The notes under the pieces were generated by a model. It did no database searches. It was not told the origin of the DNA and saw only the letters and a program-made list of their open reading frames with translations. Positions 30,918 to 39,226 of a stretch of DNA of 64,000 nt are shown here, in pieces. How positions within the stretch are numbered: the stretch's first letter is position 1; each line of letters starts with the position of its first letter. The translations under genes and the position numbers were made by a program. The stretch is from Patescibacteria group bacterium. GTDB lineage: Bacteria; Patescibacteriota; Patescibacteriia; 2-12-FULL-60-25. The stretch covers positions 124,001 through 188,000 of the forward strand of contig JAQTXZ010000001.1 of NCBI GenBank assembly GCA_028688515.1, given 5' to 3'.

Positions 30918-32954
30918 ATGAAGACGAACAAGAGTTTCTGGATGTTTGCGATTGCGTTGGGCGTCACGCTGGTCGGCTGCACGGGTGCCAAGAAGTTTGG
31001 CACGCGTGGACTCTGTACTCCGGGTGATACTGGCGACGAGATCGCGTGCAAGGACGGCAGTCAGGGGTTCCTGCTCTGCAACAAGGACGGCGACGCTTTC
31101 AACGGCGGCGACACGTGCAAGGAGGGTCAGCAGCCCGCGACGGGTTGCGGATCCAAGGACGCGGAGTGCGCCCCGGGCGAGCAGGTCTCGTGCGGCTGCA
31201 ACGACGGACGCGAAGGCGCCCAGAAGTGCAACACAGCGTGCGACGGCTTCGACGTCTGTATCTGCAGCGGACCCCTTCCAGGGACTGGCGGACAAGGCGG
31301 ATCGGGCGGACCAAGCGGACAGGGCGGAGCAATCGGCGGCTCGGGCGGCAGCACCAACACGGGTGGAACGACGCAGACCGGCGGTAACGCTGGCAGCGGC
31401 GGTTCAACGGGCGGCAGCGGTGGGACGACGTCCACCGGCGGCTCGGGCGGTTCGTCTGGTGGAACGGGCGGAACGTCCGGCACTGGCGGAGGCTCGCAGG
31501 TCTGTACGCCGCAGCAGGAGTACTACGACTGTGGCGGCGAGTGCGGGAGCCTTGGCGGTTCCCGGTGGTGTCGCGCTGACGGACTGTCCTACGGTCCGTG
31601 CGTCTGCAATACCGCAACCGGCGGCGCAGGCGGAACGTCCGGCACTGGTGGTTCGGGCGGTTCTACGGGCGGCGCAGGTGGCAACACCGGCGGCACCGGA
31701 GGATCGACCGGCGGCAGTGGTGGCTCTACGAGCTACTGCGGCACGGCGAGCGACGCCTGTCTCAATGTGGTTCAGCAGCCCTGCTATTGCCAGGTCGATG
31801 GCTCGTCCATCTCCGGCACGCAGAACTGCAAGCCGGATTGCTCAGGCTGGGAAGCTTGCTACTGCAACAGTGGTGCAGGCGGTTCCGGCGGTAGCGGTGG
31901 AACGGGCGGCAGCGGTGGCTCTGGCGGGACGGGTGGAACGGGTGGAAGCGGCGGAGTGAGCGGGACGGCTGTGGATGTCACGTGCGAAATCACGCACGCA
32001 GACTATACGGCGTTCAAGTTCGACTTCGCCAACTTCGTCATGTCGTCCGTGCAGCATGTCTACAGCGTCTTCGTCTCGGACGAGGGCGTGGACGACGGGC
32101 ATGGTGGTGCGACCTACGCAACCGCAACCCATCTCAAGTGGGGCGACGCTCTCAACTTGCAGCAGCTCGGGCGATCCGTGAAGTTTGCCTTCCGGACGAC
32201 CCTGGGCAGTCGCATTACGTTGAACGCCGTGCGGGACCCTATCGGCAACGATCTCTCGAGCGGCGACTACTGGCGCGAGCCAGCCGTTGACAAGGGTGTG
32301 GTCAAGATGAAGGTCGATTGTTTGCTCAAGTTCGACGGCAGCGACACCATGAACAACATCATGTGGCCTCACGCCGAACAGAACGAGCAGCATACCGGCT
32401 GGAACCTCGCCCTCACCGTGCAGACGGCCTGGACTACGACGAGCGACCAGGATGGTGACGGTTCGTCGCCTCCGCAGGACTGCGACGACCACAGTTTCTA
32501 CAAGGCGCCGGGCCTCGTGGAAATCATCCAGGACGGCGTCGACAACAACTGCTACGGCGGAGACGAGAAGTACCGCCGCGTGGTCATGGATGCGCCTTCC
32601 GGCATCATGAACTACGGCGGCCTGATGAAGTACTGGGATTTCAACCAGACTTCTCCGCACGGCGTCAAGATGATCTACGACGGTCACTGGGCATCGGCCT
32701 ACGTGCCGGTCAGCCTGCTGCCGGTCGACACGATGTCCGGGTACAGCACTAGCCAGCCCGGCGGACTCGTCGAGTACAACGGTTCCGGTGACAACTGCTA
32801 CAATGGGTTGTGCTGGAACATGTCGGATTGGGGCGGCTCGTGCCACCCGGTTTATCCGGTGTGGTCCGAGTCGTACGACTCCACGCATATCAGCTCGACG
32901 ACGGCGCGGAACGTGAACAACCAGTGCAGGTCGTTCTTCCCCGCGACGCTCTGA
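30918..32954 (+). CDS. Cys-rich, Gly/Thr/Ser-repeat lipoprotein with MopE-like motif
   Basis: A 679-residue lipoprotein (VTLVGC, Cys21). It has three Cys-rich modules (about 77-116, 195-232, 273-315) separated by long GGTGGS/GGSGG linkers (for example 117-190, 235-270, 315-345), then a globular C-terminal part (345-679). At about 510-550, DQDGDGSSPPQDCDD followed by DGVDNNCYGGDE is the Asp-rich putative metal-binding motif typical of MopE-like and myxobacterial surface proteins. Even numbers of Cys suggest disulphides outside the cell. GGAAGGA precedes ATG 30918, 49 bases after the previous gene. GC-rich third positions differ strongly from the flanking CPR genes, suggesting transfer from a GC-rich donor, perhaps of deltaproteobacterial/myxobacterial type. 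Confidence 0.82.
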   Translation: MKTNKSFWMFAIALGVTLVGCTGAKKFGTRGLCTPGDTGDEIACKDGSQGFLLCNKDGDAFNGGDTCKEGQQPATGCGSKDAECAPGEQVSCGCNDGREGAQKCNTACDGFDVCICSGPLPGTGGQGGSGGPSGQGGAIGGSGGSTNTGGTTQTGGNAGSGGSTGGSGGTTSTGGSGGSSGGTGGTSGTGGGSQVCTPQQEYYDCGGECGSLGGSRWCRADGLSYGPCVCNTATGGAGGTSGTGGSGGSTGGAGGNTGGTGGSTGGSGGSTSYCGTASDACLNVVQQPCYCQVDGSSISGTQNCKPDCSGWEACYCNSGAGGSGGSGGTGGSGGSGGTGGTGGSGGVSGTAVDVTCEITHADYTAFKFDFANFVMSSVQHVYSVFVSDEGVDDGHGGATYATATHLKWGDALNLQQLGRSVKFAFRTTLGSRITLNAVRDPIGNDLSSGDYWREPAVDKGVVKMKVDCLLKFDGSDTMNNIMWPHAEQNEQHTGWNLALTVQTAWTTTSDQDGDGSSPPQDCDDHSFYKAPGLVEIIQDGVDNNCYGGDEKYRRVVMDAPSGIMNYGGLMKYWDFNQTSPHGVKMIYDGHWASAYVPVSLLPVDTMSGYSTSQPGGLVEYNGSGDNCYNGLCWNMSDWGGSCHPVYPVWSESYDSTHISSTTARNVNNQCRSFFPATL

Positions 32955-33041
32955 CGTCGCACATCAAAGCCGAATGCGCCGCACAGAGTGTTAACGGCGC
33001 GCCAGGCTTGAACTCTTAACTACAAACCAGGAGGTTATCTC

Positions 33042-33085
33042 GAGGCGGCTACGCAAACACGCGTGCCGCCTCTTAAATTTGTTTT
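33042..33085 (+). terminator. Strong terminator of the Cys-rich operon
   Basis: GAGGCGGC and ACGC pair with GCGT and GCCGCCTC (12 base pairs, one bulge) around AAACAC, followed by TTAAATTTGTTTT. Confidence 0.75.
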
Positions 33086-33148
33086 AGCATTTCTAAAAAA
33101 TTTAAAGACCTTGCAAAACATGAAATGAGCAATCTTGTATCTCGTAGG

Positions 33149-33229
33149 GGTTCGGGGACAAAAATTTTGAGCGGCTCACATGAAATGAGTTGCCACATAG
33201 AAAGAAGCGAGTTTTTTGTCCCCGAAACC
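33149..33229. repeat. Long inverted repeat in the convergent gap
   Basis: GGTTCGGGGACAAAAA (33149-33164) pairs with TTTTTTGTCCCCGAAACC (33212-33229) around a 47-base loop. Direct repeats CATGAAATGAG stand at 33119 and 33179, one outside and one inside the loop. The 32955-33386 gap otherwise holds only the two terminators and GGCCGCC/GGCGGCC at 33346-33366. Confidence 0.75.
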
Positions 33230-33295
33230 TTTTGGTTACTTGTTCAGTGATGAAAAGTAACGTAAATAGATTTTCAAATTGAAAGGTTTTTAAAT

Positions 33296-33336
33296 AAAAA
33301 AAGAGGCCCGCTGCGCGAGGATGCGCAAGCGAGCCT
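33296..33336 (-). terminator. Terminator of the leftward Cys-rich gene
   Basis: On the minus strand GGCTCGCTTGCGC pairs with GCGCAGCGGGCC (small mismatches) and is followed by TCTTTTTTT. Confidence 0.75.
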
Positions 33337-33386
33337 AGTAGCTCGTGGCCGCCGTGATTGGCGGCCTTGAGGTGAGCGAGCGTCGT

Positions 33387-35231
33387 CTATGGGTAGTTGA
33401 CGACGATCTCGGTGTTTCCGTACGGACCGCTCTGCGTGGTCACGCTGAGCGTGTTCGGGTCGTTGTCCGGGTTGGAGTCGACCTTCGTGATCCCGTTGAG
33501 CGAACCCAGCCACGTCGTGCCGTTGCAGGCGTGGACGGTGAGGCCGGTTGAGCACCCTTCAGAGGGACACTCGGTGTTCCACGTGGCGGTGTCCGTATTG
33601 TTGGACAGCGCCCACCCGGGGTTGAACGCGAGCTGCAGGCTGGAGGCCGGCTCGGGCCGCGTAATGACCAAGTGCTGGGGAGTGGACGGAGAGGCCTGAT
33701 CCCAGATGCTGTAGTCGCCGTTGTTCACCTTGCCGTACACGCTCAGCGCCTTGCCCGGGTTGGGGGCGGCGTCCGTCGTGTCGATGATGAGCGTCGCAGT
33801 GTTGGCGGGCGCAGTGAGCGCGCTGCAGACCGTGACGCCCAGCGCTTGCAACTCAGTGACCGCAGCGTCGCCGGCGTCACCGAAGTTGCAAGTCGGATCC
33901 CACGGTACGCTGGCAATGACCATAACGCCCTCACGCGTGTCGGTTTTCTTCTCGCATGCGAAGTCCATGTTGAGGCTGGGCTCGTGGCACACCTGGCAGT
34001 TCGCATATCCTTCGAGGCAAGCGCCGCCCGGGTTGCAGATGAGAGGCGCCGCAGCGTCGACCGGGACACACGGCGTCCAGCCGGTGCAGTCCGCGTTGCA
34101 GGACTGCGTGCCAGACACTCCGCCGGATGCGGTGCAAGCCACGTTGACCTGGTCTGTCGTGCAGGCACGCTTGCTGGGATCTTGGCAGATGGGGACCGCG
34201 GCATCGGCGCCGGCGTCTCCGCCACCCGTGCCCGCCGTTCCTCCGGTGCCTGCATCGGCACACTCGCAAGACGTCCAGCCAGAGCAGTCCTCGTTGCAGG
34301 ATTGTGCGCCGGAGTTGCTGTTCGTGTCGCCCGGGCAGTAGCACGTCTGCGTCTGGTTGGTGGTGCAGGCTCGCGCGTTGGCGTCGAGACAGTAGCTGAC
34401 CGGGCCGGCGTCTCCGCCGCCCGTTCCACCCGTCGCACCGCCAGTGCCGCCCGTGCCGCCGACACCCGCATCCGGGCAGTCGGGGTTCGTCCAGCCGCTG
34501 CAGTCTTCGAGGCAGGTCTGAACGACGGTCTGGCCGCCGCCGCACTGCTTGAGCTGCGTCTGGTTGGTGGTGCAGGCCCGTGCACTCGCATCGAGACAGT
34601 AGCTGACCGGTCCGGCGTCTCCGCCGCCCGTGCCTGCCGCACCAGCGGTGCCGCCCGTGCCAGCCGGGATGCATCCGGCGCAGGTAGTCCAGCCGTCACA
34701 CAGCTCGTTGCACGTCTGCGCTCCGCTCACCATCTCGGTGGAGCAATCGCAGGACTGCGTCTGGTTGGTGGTGCACGCGCGCTGTGCAGCGTTCAGGCAG
34801 AGATTCTGCCCGGCACCGCCCGTTCCGCCCGTCGCGCCGCCCGTGCCTCCGGAGCCCGCGGTTCCACCGCTTCCCGCCGTTCCGCCCGTTCCGCCGACAC
34901 CCGCATCGACTCGAGGGTCCTGGCAGAGCGTGTATGGAAAGGTCGGATCGCTGTAAAGCAGGTTGAACATGTCGTTGGTCACGATTCGACCATCGAGGCA
35001 GCGTCCTTGTCCTTGGTCGGTTTGCACGAACGCGCCGTCGGGCTGCCCCGGGTCGGGGCATGTGCACTCCGTGCCGATGGTGACCGCACTCTCCTTCTTG
35101 CTCGTCTGCTCGACACCGTTGAGGTTGCCGCAGCTGGTCGTCGCCGTGGTCATGCTGACCGCCGCGACCAATGCGCCAACTCCGGTGAGGACGCCTGACA
35201 TCATCACGAAATTCTTCTTGATCGTTCTCAT
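33387..35231 (-). CDS. Cys-rich, Gly/Thr-repeat exported protein, four modules
   Basis: A 614-residue exported protein. The signal segment (about 9-30) ends TATTSC (Cys34), a weak lipobox. GGTGGTAGSGG linkers alternate with four Cys-rich modules at about 145-187, 212-252, 281-324 and 349-388; three carry RACTTNQTQ and one RACTTDQVN, followed by GxQxC-x3-C-x-GW-x2-C. The C-terminal domain (about 400-614) is homologous by eye to the end of the 30101 protein. AGGAGG stands 8 bases before the ATG. It converges on the 30101-32954 operon and has its own terminator. Similar designs occur in myxobacteria; here a surface or extracellular role is inferred. Confidence 0.8.
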   Translation of the reverse strand: MRTIKKNFVMMSGVLTGVGALVAAVSMTTATTSCGNLNGVEQTSKKESAVTIGTECTCPDPGQPDGAFVQTDQGQGRCLDGRIVTNDMFNLLYSDPTFPYTLCQDPRVDAGVGGTGGTAGSGGTAGSGGTGGATGGTGGAGQNLCLNAAQRACTTNQTQSCDCSTEMVSGAQTCNELCDGWTTCAGCIPAGTGGTAGAAGTGGGDAGPVSYCLDASARACTTNQTQLKQCGGGQTVVQTCLEDCSGWTNPDCPDAGVGGTGGTGGATGGTGGGDAGPVSYCLDANARACTTNQTQTCYCPGDTNSNSGAQSCNEDCSGWTSCECADAGTGGTAGTGGGDAGADAAVPICQDPSKRACTTDQVNVACTASGGVSGTQSCNADCTGWTPCVPVDAAAPLICNPGGACLEGYANCQVCHEPSLNMDFACEKKTDTREGVMVIASVPWDPTCNFGDAGDAAVTELQALGVTVCSALTAPANTATLIIDTTDAAPNPGKALSVYGKVNNGDYSIWDQASPSTPQHLVITRPEPASSLQLAFNPGWALSNNTDTATWNTECPSEGCSTGLTVHACNGTTWLGSLNGITKVDSNPDNDPNTLSVTTQSGPYGNTEIVVNYP

Positions 35232-35370
35232 CGCTCTCGCCTCCTGTGGTCTTGGGCATGTCGCCCATCAGAACCTAGTTTTCAAACCTGATTGTCAAGT
35301 CGCCCTCTTTAGGGCAATACGTGCCTAGTACTTAAGCAAAAATACAGGATTTGTCAAGACCCCCAGCCTC

Positions 35371-35478
35371 AGTCTATAAAGTCTATAAAGTCCATAAAGT
35401 CTTAGAATCGGTATCGATAAATGGAACACCTTAACTAGGGACTTTAAAGACTTTACAGACTTTATGGACTTTAAGGAC
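35371..35478. repeat. 'agtctataa' palindromic array
   Basis: AGTCTATAAAGTCTATAAAG TCCATAAAGTC on the left is complementary to GACTTTAAAGACTTTACAGA CTTTATGGAC on the right. It fills much of the 284-base gap between divergent genes; a minus-strand TTGACA (35357-35352) lies near its left edge, but no convincing -10 follows. Confidence 0.75.
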
Positions 35479-35500
35479 TCCTATCACATGTCCTTTATGT

Positions 35501-35513
35501 GATATAATATAAT
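35501..35513 (+). promoter_or_regulatory. Leaderless -10 region of the first ligase-like gene
   Basis: GATATAATATAAT contains two overlapping TATAAT boxes (35503-35508, 35508-35513); the first places transcription start at the ATG (35516). Confidence 0.6.
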
Positions 35514-35515
35514 CG

Positions 35516-36958
35516 ATGCAGGAGGAAAAAGGCCAAAATAAGCTAAAAAAGATGCCTGACCACAATCGATTGGCATTGATTTGGGCTTTATTATTGCTCT
35601 TTTTTGTAGGCGGTATTTGGCTTGCCTTGGGCTTTAATTTGACTCCTTTTGCTATTATTGCAGTTTTGGTTGGTTTGGCGTTGGCCTACAGATATATATA
35701 CTTCTTTTTTTACACAGCTATCTTTTTGTTGCCTTTTTTGGGTGCCACCATATCCATCCCAACCGGAAGTCTACGCCTGGGTGAGAGGGCATTTGGTGGC
35801 TCCATTGACTTATTTTTAGGCGAATTAGTATTGCTGTTCGTGTTAGGTGCTTGGGCTTTAAAGTTCTTTTTTCTTTGGTATAAGCGTCGAGATGCCGGAT
35901 GGAAACCACAATTTCCGTTGATCAAACCTTATTTTGGTCTTTTGTTGGCACATGCGGTATCGATTTTAAGCTCATACCAGCCCGATCCCATCCTCGTCTT
36001 AAAGTTCCTTTTGCGTCCGGTCGCCTTTTGCTACATGGGATTTGTGGCCCTTCCGGCCAACTTGATTCGTTCAAAAAGACGCCTAAAGGCAGCTTTGGGA
36101 ATCATGGCAGCCGTCGGAACTATCGCTGCAGCCAATGGTTTGATTTCACTCGCGACAATCAGCACTCCGGGATCGAGCGTGAGACGTGCGCAGCCGATAG
36201 CTGTTTTTGGAACAAATCCGATTGGCGATAACCACAATGTTCTGGCTGAGCTTTTGTTGGCAACAGGTCCGTTGACTTTGGCGCTAGCCGCATTGGCCAG
36301 AAAAAAATCCACGCGCCGCGTGCTGTATGCTCTCGCTGCAATTCAGACCTTGGTCGGTTTGCTCACTTTTGCGCGCACGGCTTGGATCGTGGCTTTTGTG
36401 CAGATGACGTTTTTGTTGGCGACGGTTTGGCGCAGCACCGTAAAAAAACATTTGGCCGCGTTGATCGCTCTGATTCTTTTGCTTTCGCCACTCGCACTTT
36501 TACAGATTCAATTCAGTTTTTCTCCGACGGCGCAAAGCTCCAATTCAACTCGCTGGATGTTAACTGACATTGCTTATCAAGCTTTTCTCGAGCATCCGAT
36601 AATCGGCAGCGGTGCAGGAACTTTTTTGTGGCGCGTCGGTTCTGCGAGAATTTTTTATCAGGAATTTGGAGATCCGCTTGATGCGCATGGTTTCATTCAA
36701 AAATTAATGGTCGAGACCGGTTCGCTGGGACTTTTGGCTTACGTAATCTTGCTGATCGCGGGAGTTTTATTCGTACGTCGTTATCTTGACGGTTTGGACG
36801 GCAATTCGCGTCTCGCTGGCTATGCGTTGGCAGCGTCGGGCGGAGGCGTAATCTCTTATCAATTTTTAAACACCGCGTATTGGTCCGCTCACATGTGGCT
36901 GCCGATCGGTTTGGTGCTGGCGGGACTGATTGTATTGAAGACGGAAAATACGAATTAA
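35516..36958 (+). CDS. O-antigen ligase / polymerase family membrane protein
   Basis: A 480-residue polytopic protein with about ten to twelve membrane helices and the Wzy/WaaL-type outer loop. Recognised by LTFARTAWIVAFVQ, EHPIIGSGAGTFLW and DAHGFIQKLMVETGSLGLLA, the C-terminal signature of the O-antigen ligase family. It would polymerise or transfer a lipid-linked glycan outside the membrane. In CPR cells, which lack LPS, the acceptor may be the S-layer or other surface protein. Leaderless start at ATG 35516. A second family member with a TPR tail is at 47047. Confidence 0.88.
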   Translation: MQEEKGQNKLKKMPDHNRLALIWALLLLFFVGGIWLALGFNLTPFAIIAVLVGLALAYRYIYFFFYTAIFLLPFLGATISIPTGSLRLGERAFGGSIDLFLGELVLLFVLGAWALKFFFLWYKRRDAGWKPQFPLIKPYFGLLLAHAVSILSSYQPDPILVLKFLLRPVAFCYMGFVALPANLIRSKRRLKAALGIMAAVGTIAAANGLISLATISTPGSSVRRAQPIAVFGTNPIGDNHNVLAELLLATGPLTLALAALARKKSTRRVLYALAAIQTLVGLLTFARTAWIVAFVQMTFLLATVWRSTVKKHLAALIALILLLSPLALLQIQFSFSPTAQSSNSTRWMLTDIAYQAFLEHPIIGSGAGTFLWRVGSARIFYQEFGDPLDAHGFIQKLMVETGSLGLLAYVILLIAGVLFVRRYLDGLDGNSRLAGYALAASGGGVISYQFLNTAYWSAHMWLPIGLVLAGLIVLKTENTN

Positions 36959-37048
36959 GAATATGGAAATTAAGAATTATGAATTATGAATTTTGGAATA
37001 AAATCATCTTCATCCATTCTTAATTATTAATTCATAATTCATAATTAT
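36957..37048. repeat. AT-rich palindromic repeat between ligase and fusion gene
   Basis: AATTAAGAATTATGAATTATG on the left and CATTCTTAATTATTAATTCA TAATTC on the right form a long stem around TTTTGGAATAAAATCATC. Confidence 0.75.
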
Positions 37049-37054
37049 TATCTC

Positions 37055-39100
37055 GTGTCGGTTATGCGCCCAAGTCAGCCTCATCATGCAGTAACATCGT
37101 ATCATCGCGAACCGGGCGGATTGCGCAGGCTGGATTTTTTTGTTGATAAAATTACGCAACATTTGGGCGATCGAAATCCGTCGGATTATAAAATTCTGGA
37201 TGTCGGTTGCGGCAACGGCAATATATCCATCCCGCTTGCGGTGATGGGATTTGACATTATGGGCATCGATTTATCAGATGCGGCGATCAAGGCGTCTGTG
37301 CAAACTGCGGAAGAAACAGGAGTGCGTTCAACTTTTTTGGTCGGCGGTATTGACGCGATTGCGGACGGTAAATTTGATGCGATTATTTGTTCCGAAGTTT
37401 TGGAACATCAAGCAGAACCGCAAAAGTTTTTGATGACTCTCAGAGGCAAATTGACGTCAAATGGAGTTTTGTTACTCTCCGTTCCCAACGGACAGAGTTT
37501 GGAAGAAAGGTTGCGCAGAGTTTTGAATTCGTCATCGGAAGGGCAGAAAGTCAAATCATGGGTTAAGAGATTGTTGGGAGCACAAACTATACAAAGCATG
37601 TCTCAGAATCCGCACGTATGTTTTTTTTCTTACAAACAATTGACGTCACTTCTGCGCAAGGCGGGTTTTTGGATCGCGTATTCCGACAATGCGGCCGTGT
37701 GGTTTAAAGAATTTTTTTATCTCATAGGACGCGCTTGGATGAAACGCGGCAGCAATGTTTTTCATTGGCTGGATAAAACCGACAATCGTTTGGCGGATTA
37801 TTGGCCGCGTTTCAGTGCGGATGGATGGCTGATAACAGCGAAACGCGAAACGCATTTTATTTTGTCATCCTCGGGCGAATCCGATGAGACCCGGGGATCC
37901 AGTAAAAATAATCAGAACAAATTTATTTTATTGGATCCCCGCATCCGCGAGGATGACAAAGGGGGTTTAAGAAGCGTTAGAGTTGTCCAGTTGATTCCCA
38001 CGCTTGGAGTCGGCGGTGCGGAAAGAATTGTCATGCAGTTGGTGGAAGGATTGCCGGCGCGTGGGATCGATGTCGTCACGATAGCTCACATGCAAGGCGG
38101 AGCAATGGAAAAAATATTTTCAGAAAATAATCTGCCGCTTGTTATTTTATCAAGAACGGGATTTTTAAAAAGGTGGAGAAATTTTTGGACGCTGCGTCGC
38201 GAGTTGATCGATCTTAAGCCCGACATCGTCCATACTCACTTATTTGGCAGTGATTTCTGGGGGCGTCTGGCGGCGCGTTTCGCAGGTGTGCGTCAGATCG
38301 TAACTACGGAGCACAATACCAATGTCGAATTTGGTTTGCTGCGGACCACAGCTCTGCGTTTAACAAAAAACTTGGCGACAAAGCACGTTGCGATCTCAAT
38401 GCAGGTAAAAGATTATTTGCGCAAAACAATCGGCGTTGCGGAAAAAGAGATTGAGGTCATCTATAACGGAACGGACTTGCGGCGCGTCAAACGTCGTTCG
38501 GGCAGTTTACTGCAAGATGTGCCTAAGTTTATCTTCGTTGGACGTCTTGAGGAGCAGAAAAATCCGGTGATGCTATTAAAAGTTTTGGCTGCGGTTAAAC
38601 GTCCTTGGCGCTTAAGTGTTGTCGGCGCCGGTTCTCTTGAGGCACGGTTAAAATCTTTGGCCGAAGAACTTAAGATAACGCCGCGCGTGGACTTTTTGGG
38701 TTTGCGCGACGACGTTCCGGAGCTTCTTGCCCGTCATGATTTTTTTCTTTTTCCATCGCGTTGGGAAGGTTTTGGCCTGGCGGTTTTGGAAGCTGCGGTC
38801 GCCGGCTTGCCGGTCATCGCATCAGACCTGCCCGTCCTGCATGAAATCTTAAAAGACGATCAGGCTACTTTTTTGCCGGCGGACGACGCAAAAGCGTGGT
38901 CATCGGCCATTGAATCCGCGCTGACGGATTCTGTTCCGTTTTTTGCAAAAGCCGCACGAGCCGCTTCTTCCGATTGGTCAAAGTTTTCGCAAGCGACGAT
39001 GGTTGGGAAATATGCGGATGTGTATTGCGCTATTATGTATGTTGATTCCAATGCGTCTCATTCTGTCATTCCGAGCGCAATGCCCAAACTAAAGGCATGA
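37055..39100 (+). CDS. Methyltransferase-glycosyltransferase fusion joined by a repeat
   Basis: A 681-residue fusion. Residues about 1-265 form a class I methyltransferase (KILDVGCGNGNISIPLA, IMGIDLSDAAI, DAIICSEVLEHQAEPQ). Residues about 269-301 (including LDPRIREDD) are encoded by a full family A element at 37862-37957. From about 305 a GT-B family 4 glycosyltransferase begins (VVQLIPTLGVGGAERIVMQL, HTHLFGSDFWGRLA, FIFVGRLEEQKNPVMLL, FPSRWEGFGLAVLEAAVAG). Each half has the length of a complete stand-alone protein. The last 17 residues also come from a repeat (39064 onward). GTG 37055 or ATG 37064 could start it. Either the repeat fused two genes or it created a readable linker. Confidence 0.85.
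   Translation: MSVMRPSQPHHAVTSYHREPGGLRRLDFFVDKITQHLGDRNPSDYKILDVGCGNGNISIPLAVMGFDIMGIDLSDAAIKASVQTAEETGVRSTFLVGGIDAIADGKFDAIICSEVLEHQAEPQKFLMTLRGKLTSNGVLLLSVPNGQSLEERLRRVLNSSSEGQKVKSWVKRLLGAQTIQSMSQNPHVCFFSYKQLTSLLRKAGFWIAYSDNAAVWFKEFFYLIGRAWMKRGSNVFHWLDKTDNRLADYWPRFSADGWLITAKRETHFILSSSGESDETRGSSKNNQNKFILLDPRIREDDKGGLRSVRVVQLIPTLGVGGAERIVMQLVEGLPARGIDVVTIAHMQGGAMEKIFSENNLPLVILSRTGFLKRWRNFWTLRRELIDLKPDIVHTHLFGSDFWGRLAARFAGVRQIVTTEHNTNVEFGLLRTTALRLTKNLATKHVAISMQVKDYLRKTIGVAEKEIEVIYNGTDLRRVKRRSGSLLQDVPKFIFVGRLEEQKNPVMLLKVLAAVKRPWRLSVVGAGSLEARLKSLAEELKITPRVDFLGLRDDVPELLARHDFFLFPSRWEGFGLAVLEAAVAGLPVIASDLPVLHEILKDDQATFLPADDAKAWSSAIESALTDSVPFFAKAARAASSDWSKFSQATMVGKYADVYCAIMYVDSNASHSVIPSAMPKLKA
37862..37957. 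repeat. Family A element in frame between MT and GT domains
   Basis: TGTCATCCTCGGGCGAATCC ... CCCGGGGATCC, AT-rich middle, TTGGATCCCCGCATCCGCGA GGATGACA. Length is divisible by three in context and contains no stop in the reading frame used. Confidence 0.9.
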
Positions 39101-39180
39101 AGTCGAGGAACCCCTTTTTTAACAGTTTGATTGTTATAAAAGGGATCCCTCCACTCCGCTATCGCTACGGTCGGGATGAC
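39064..39180. repeat. Repeat at the end of the fusion gene
   Basis: TGTCATTCCGAGCGCAATG ... GAGGAACCCCTTTTTT pairs with AAAAGGGATCCCTCC ... GCTACGGTCGGGATGAC. It supplies the C-terminal codons and stop of the fusion gene; a fragment GCATCCGCAAGGATGAC follows at 39201. Confidence 0.8.
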
Positions 39181-39226
39181 GGTAAGGAGATGAGTTTTTG
39201 CATCCGCAAGGATGACGAAAGAGCCT

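Noticed and set aside
30946-31959. Long open frame rich in Arg/Ala in another frame of the Cys-rich lipoprotein gene
   Set aside because: It is a by-product of the GGTGGS-encoding GC-rich repeats; the composition is unnatural, it has no SD, and the lipoprotein frame has a signal peptide and domain motifs.
31842-32888. Minus-strand 348-residue open frame inside the lipoprotein gene
   Set aside because: Same cause: absence of stops in GC-rich DNA. Nothing in it resembles a protein family.
33672-35198. 508-residue open frame opposite the leftward Cys-rich gene
   Set aside because: Ala/Arg/Val-rich shadow of a GC-rich gene; no start signal, no domain, while the minus frame has SD, signal segment and repeats.
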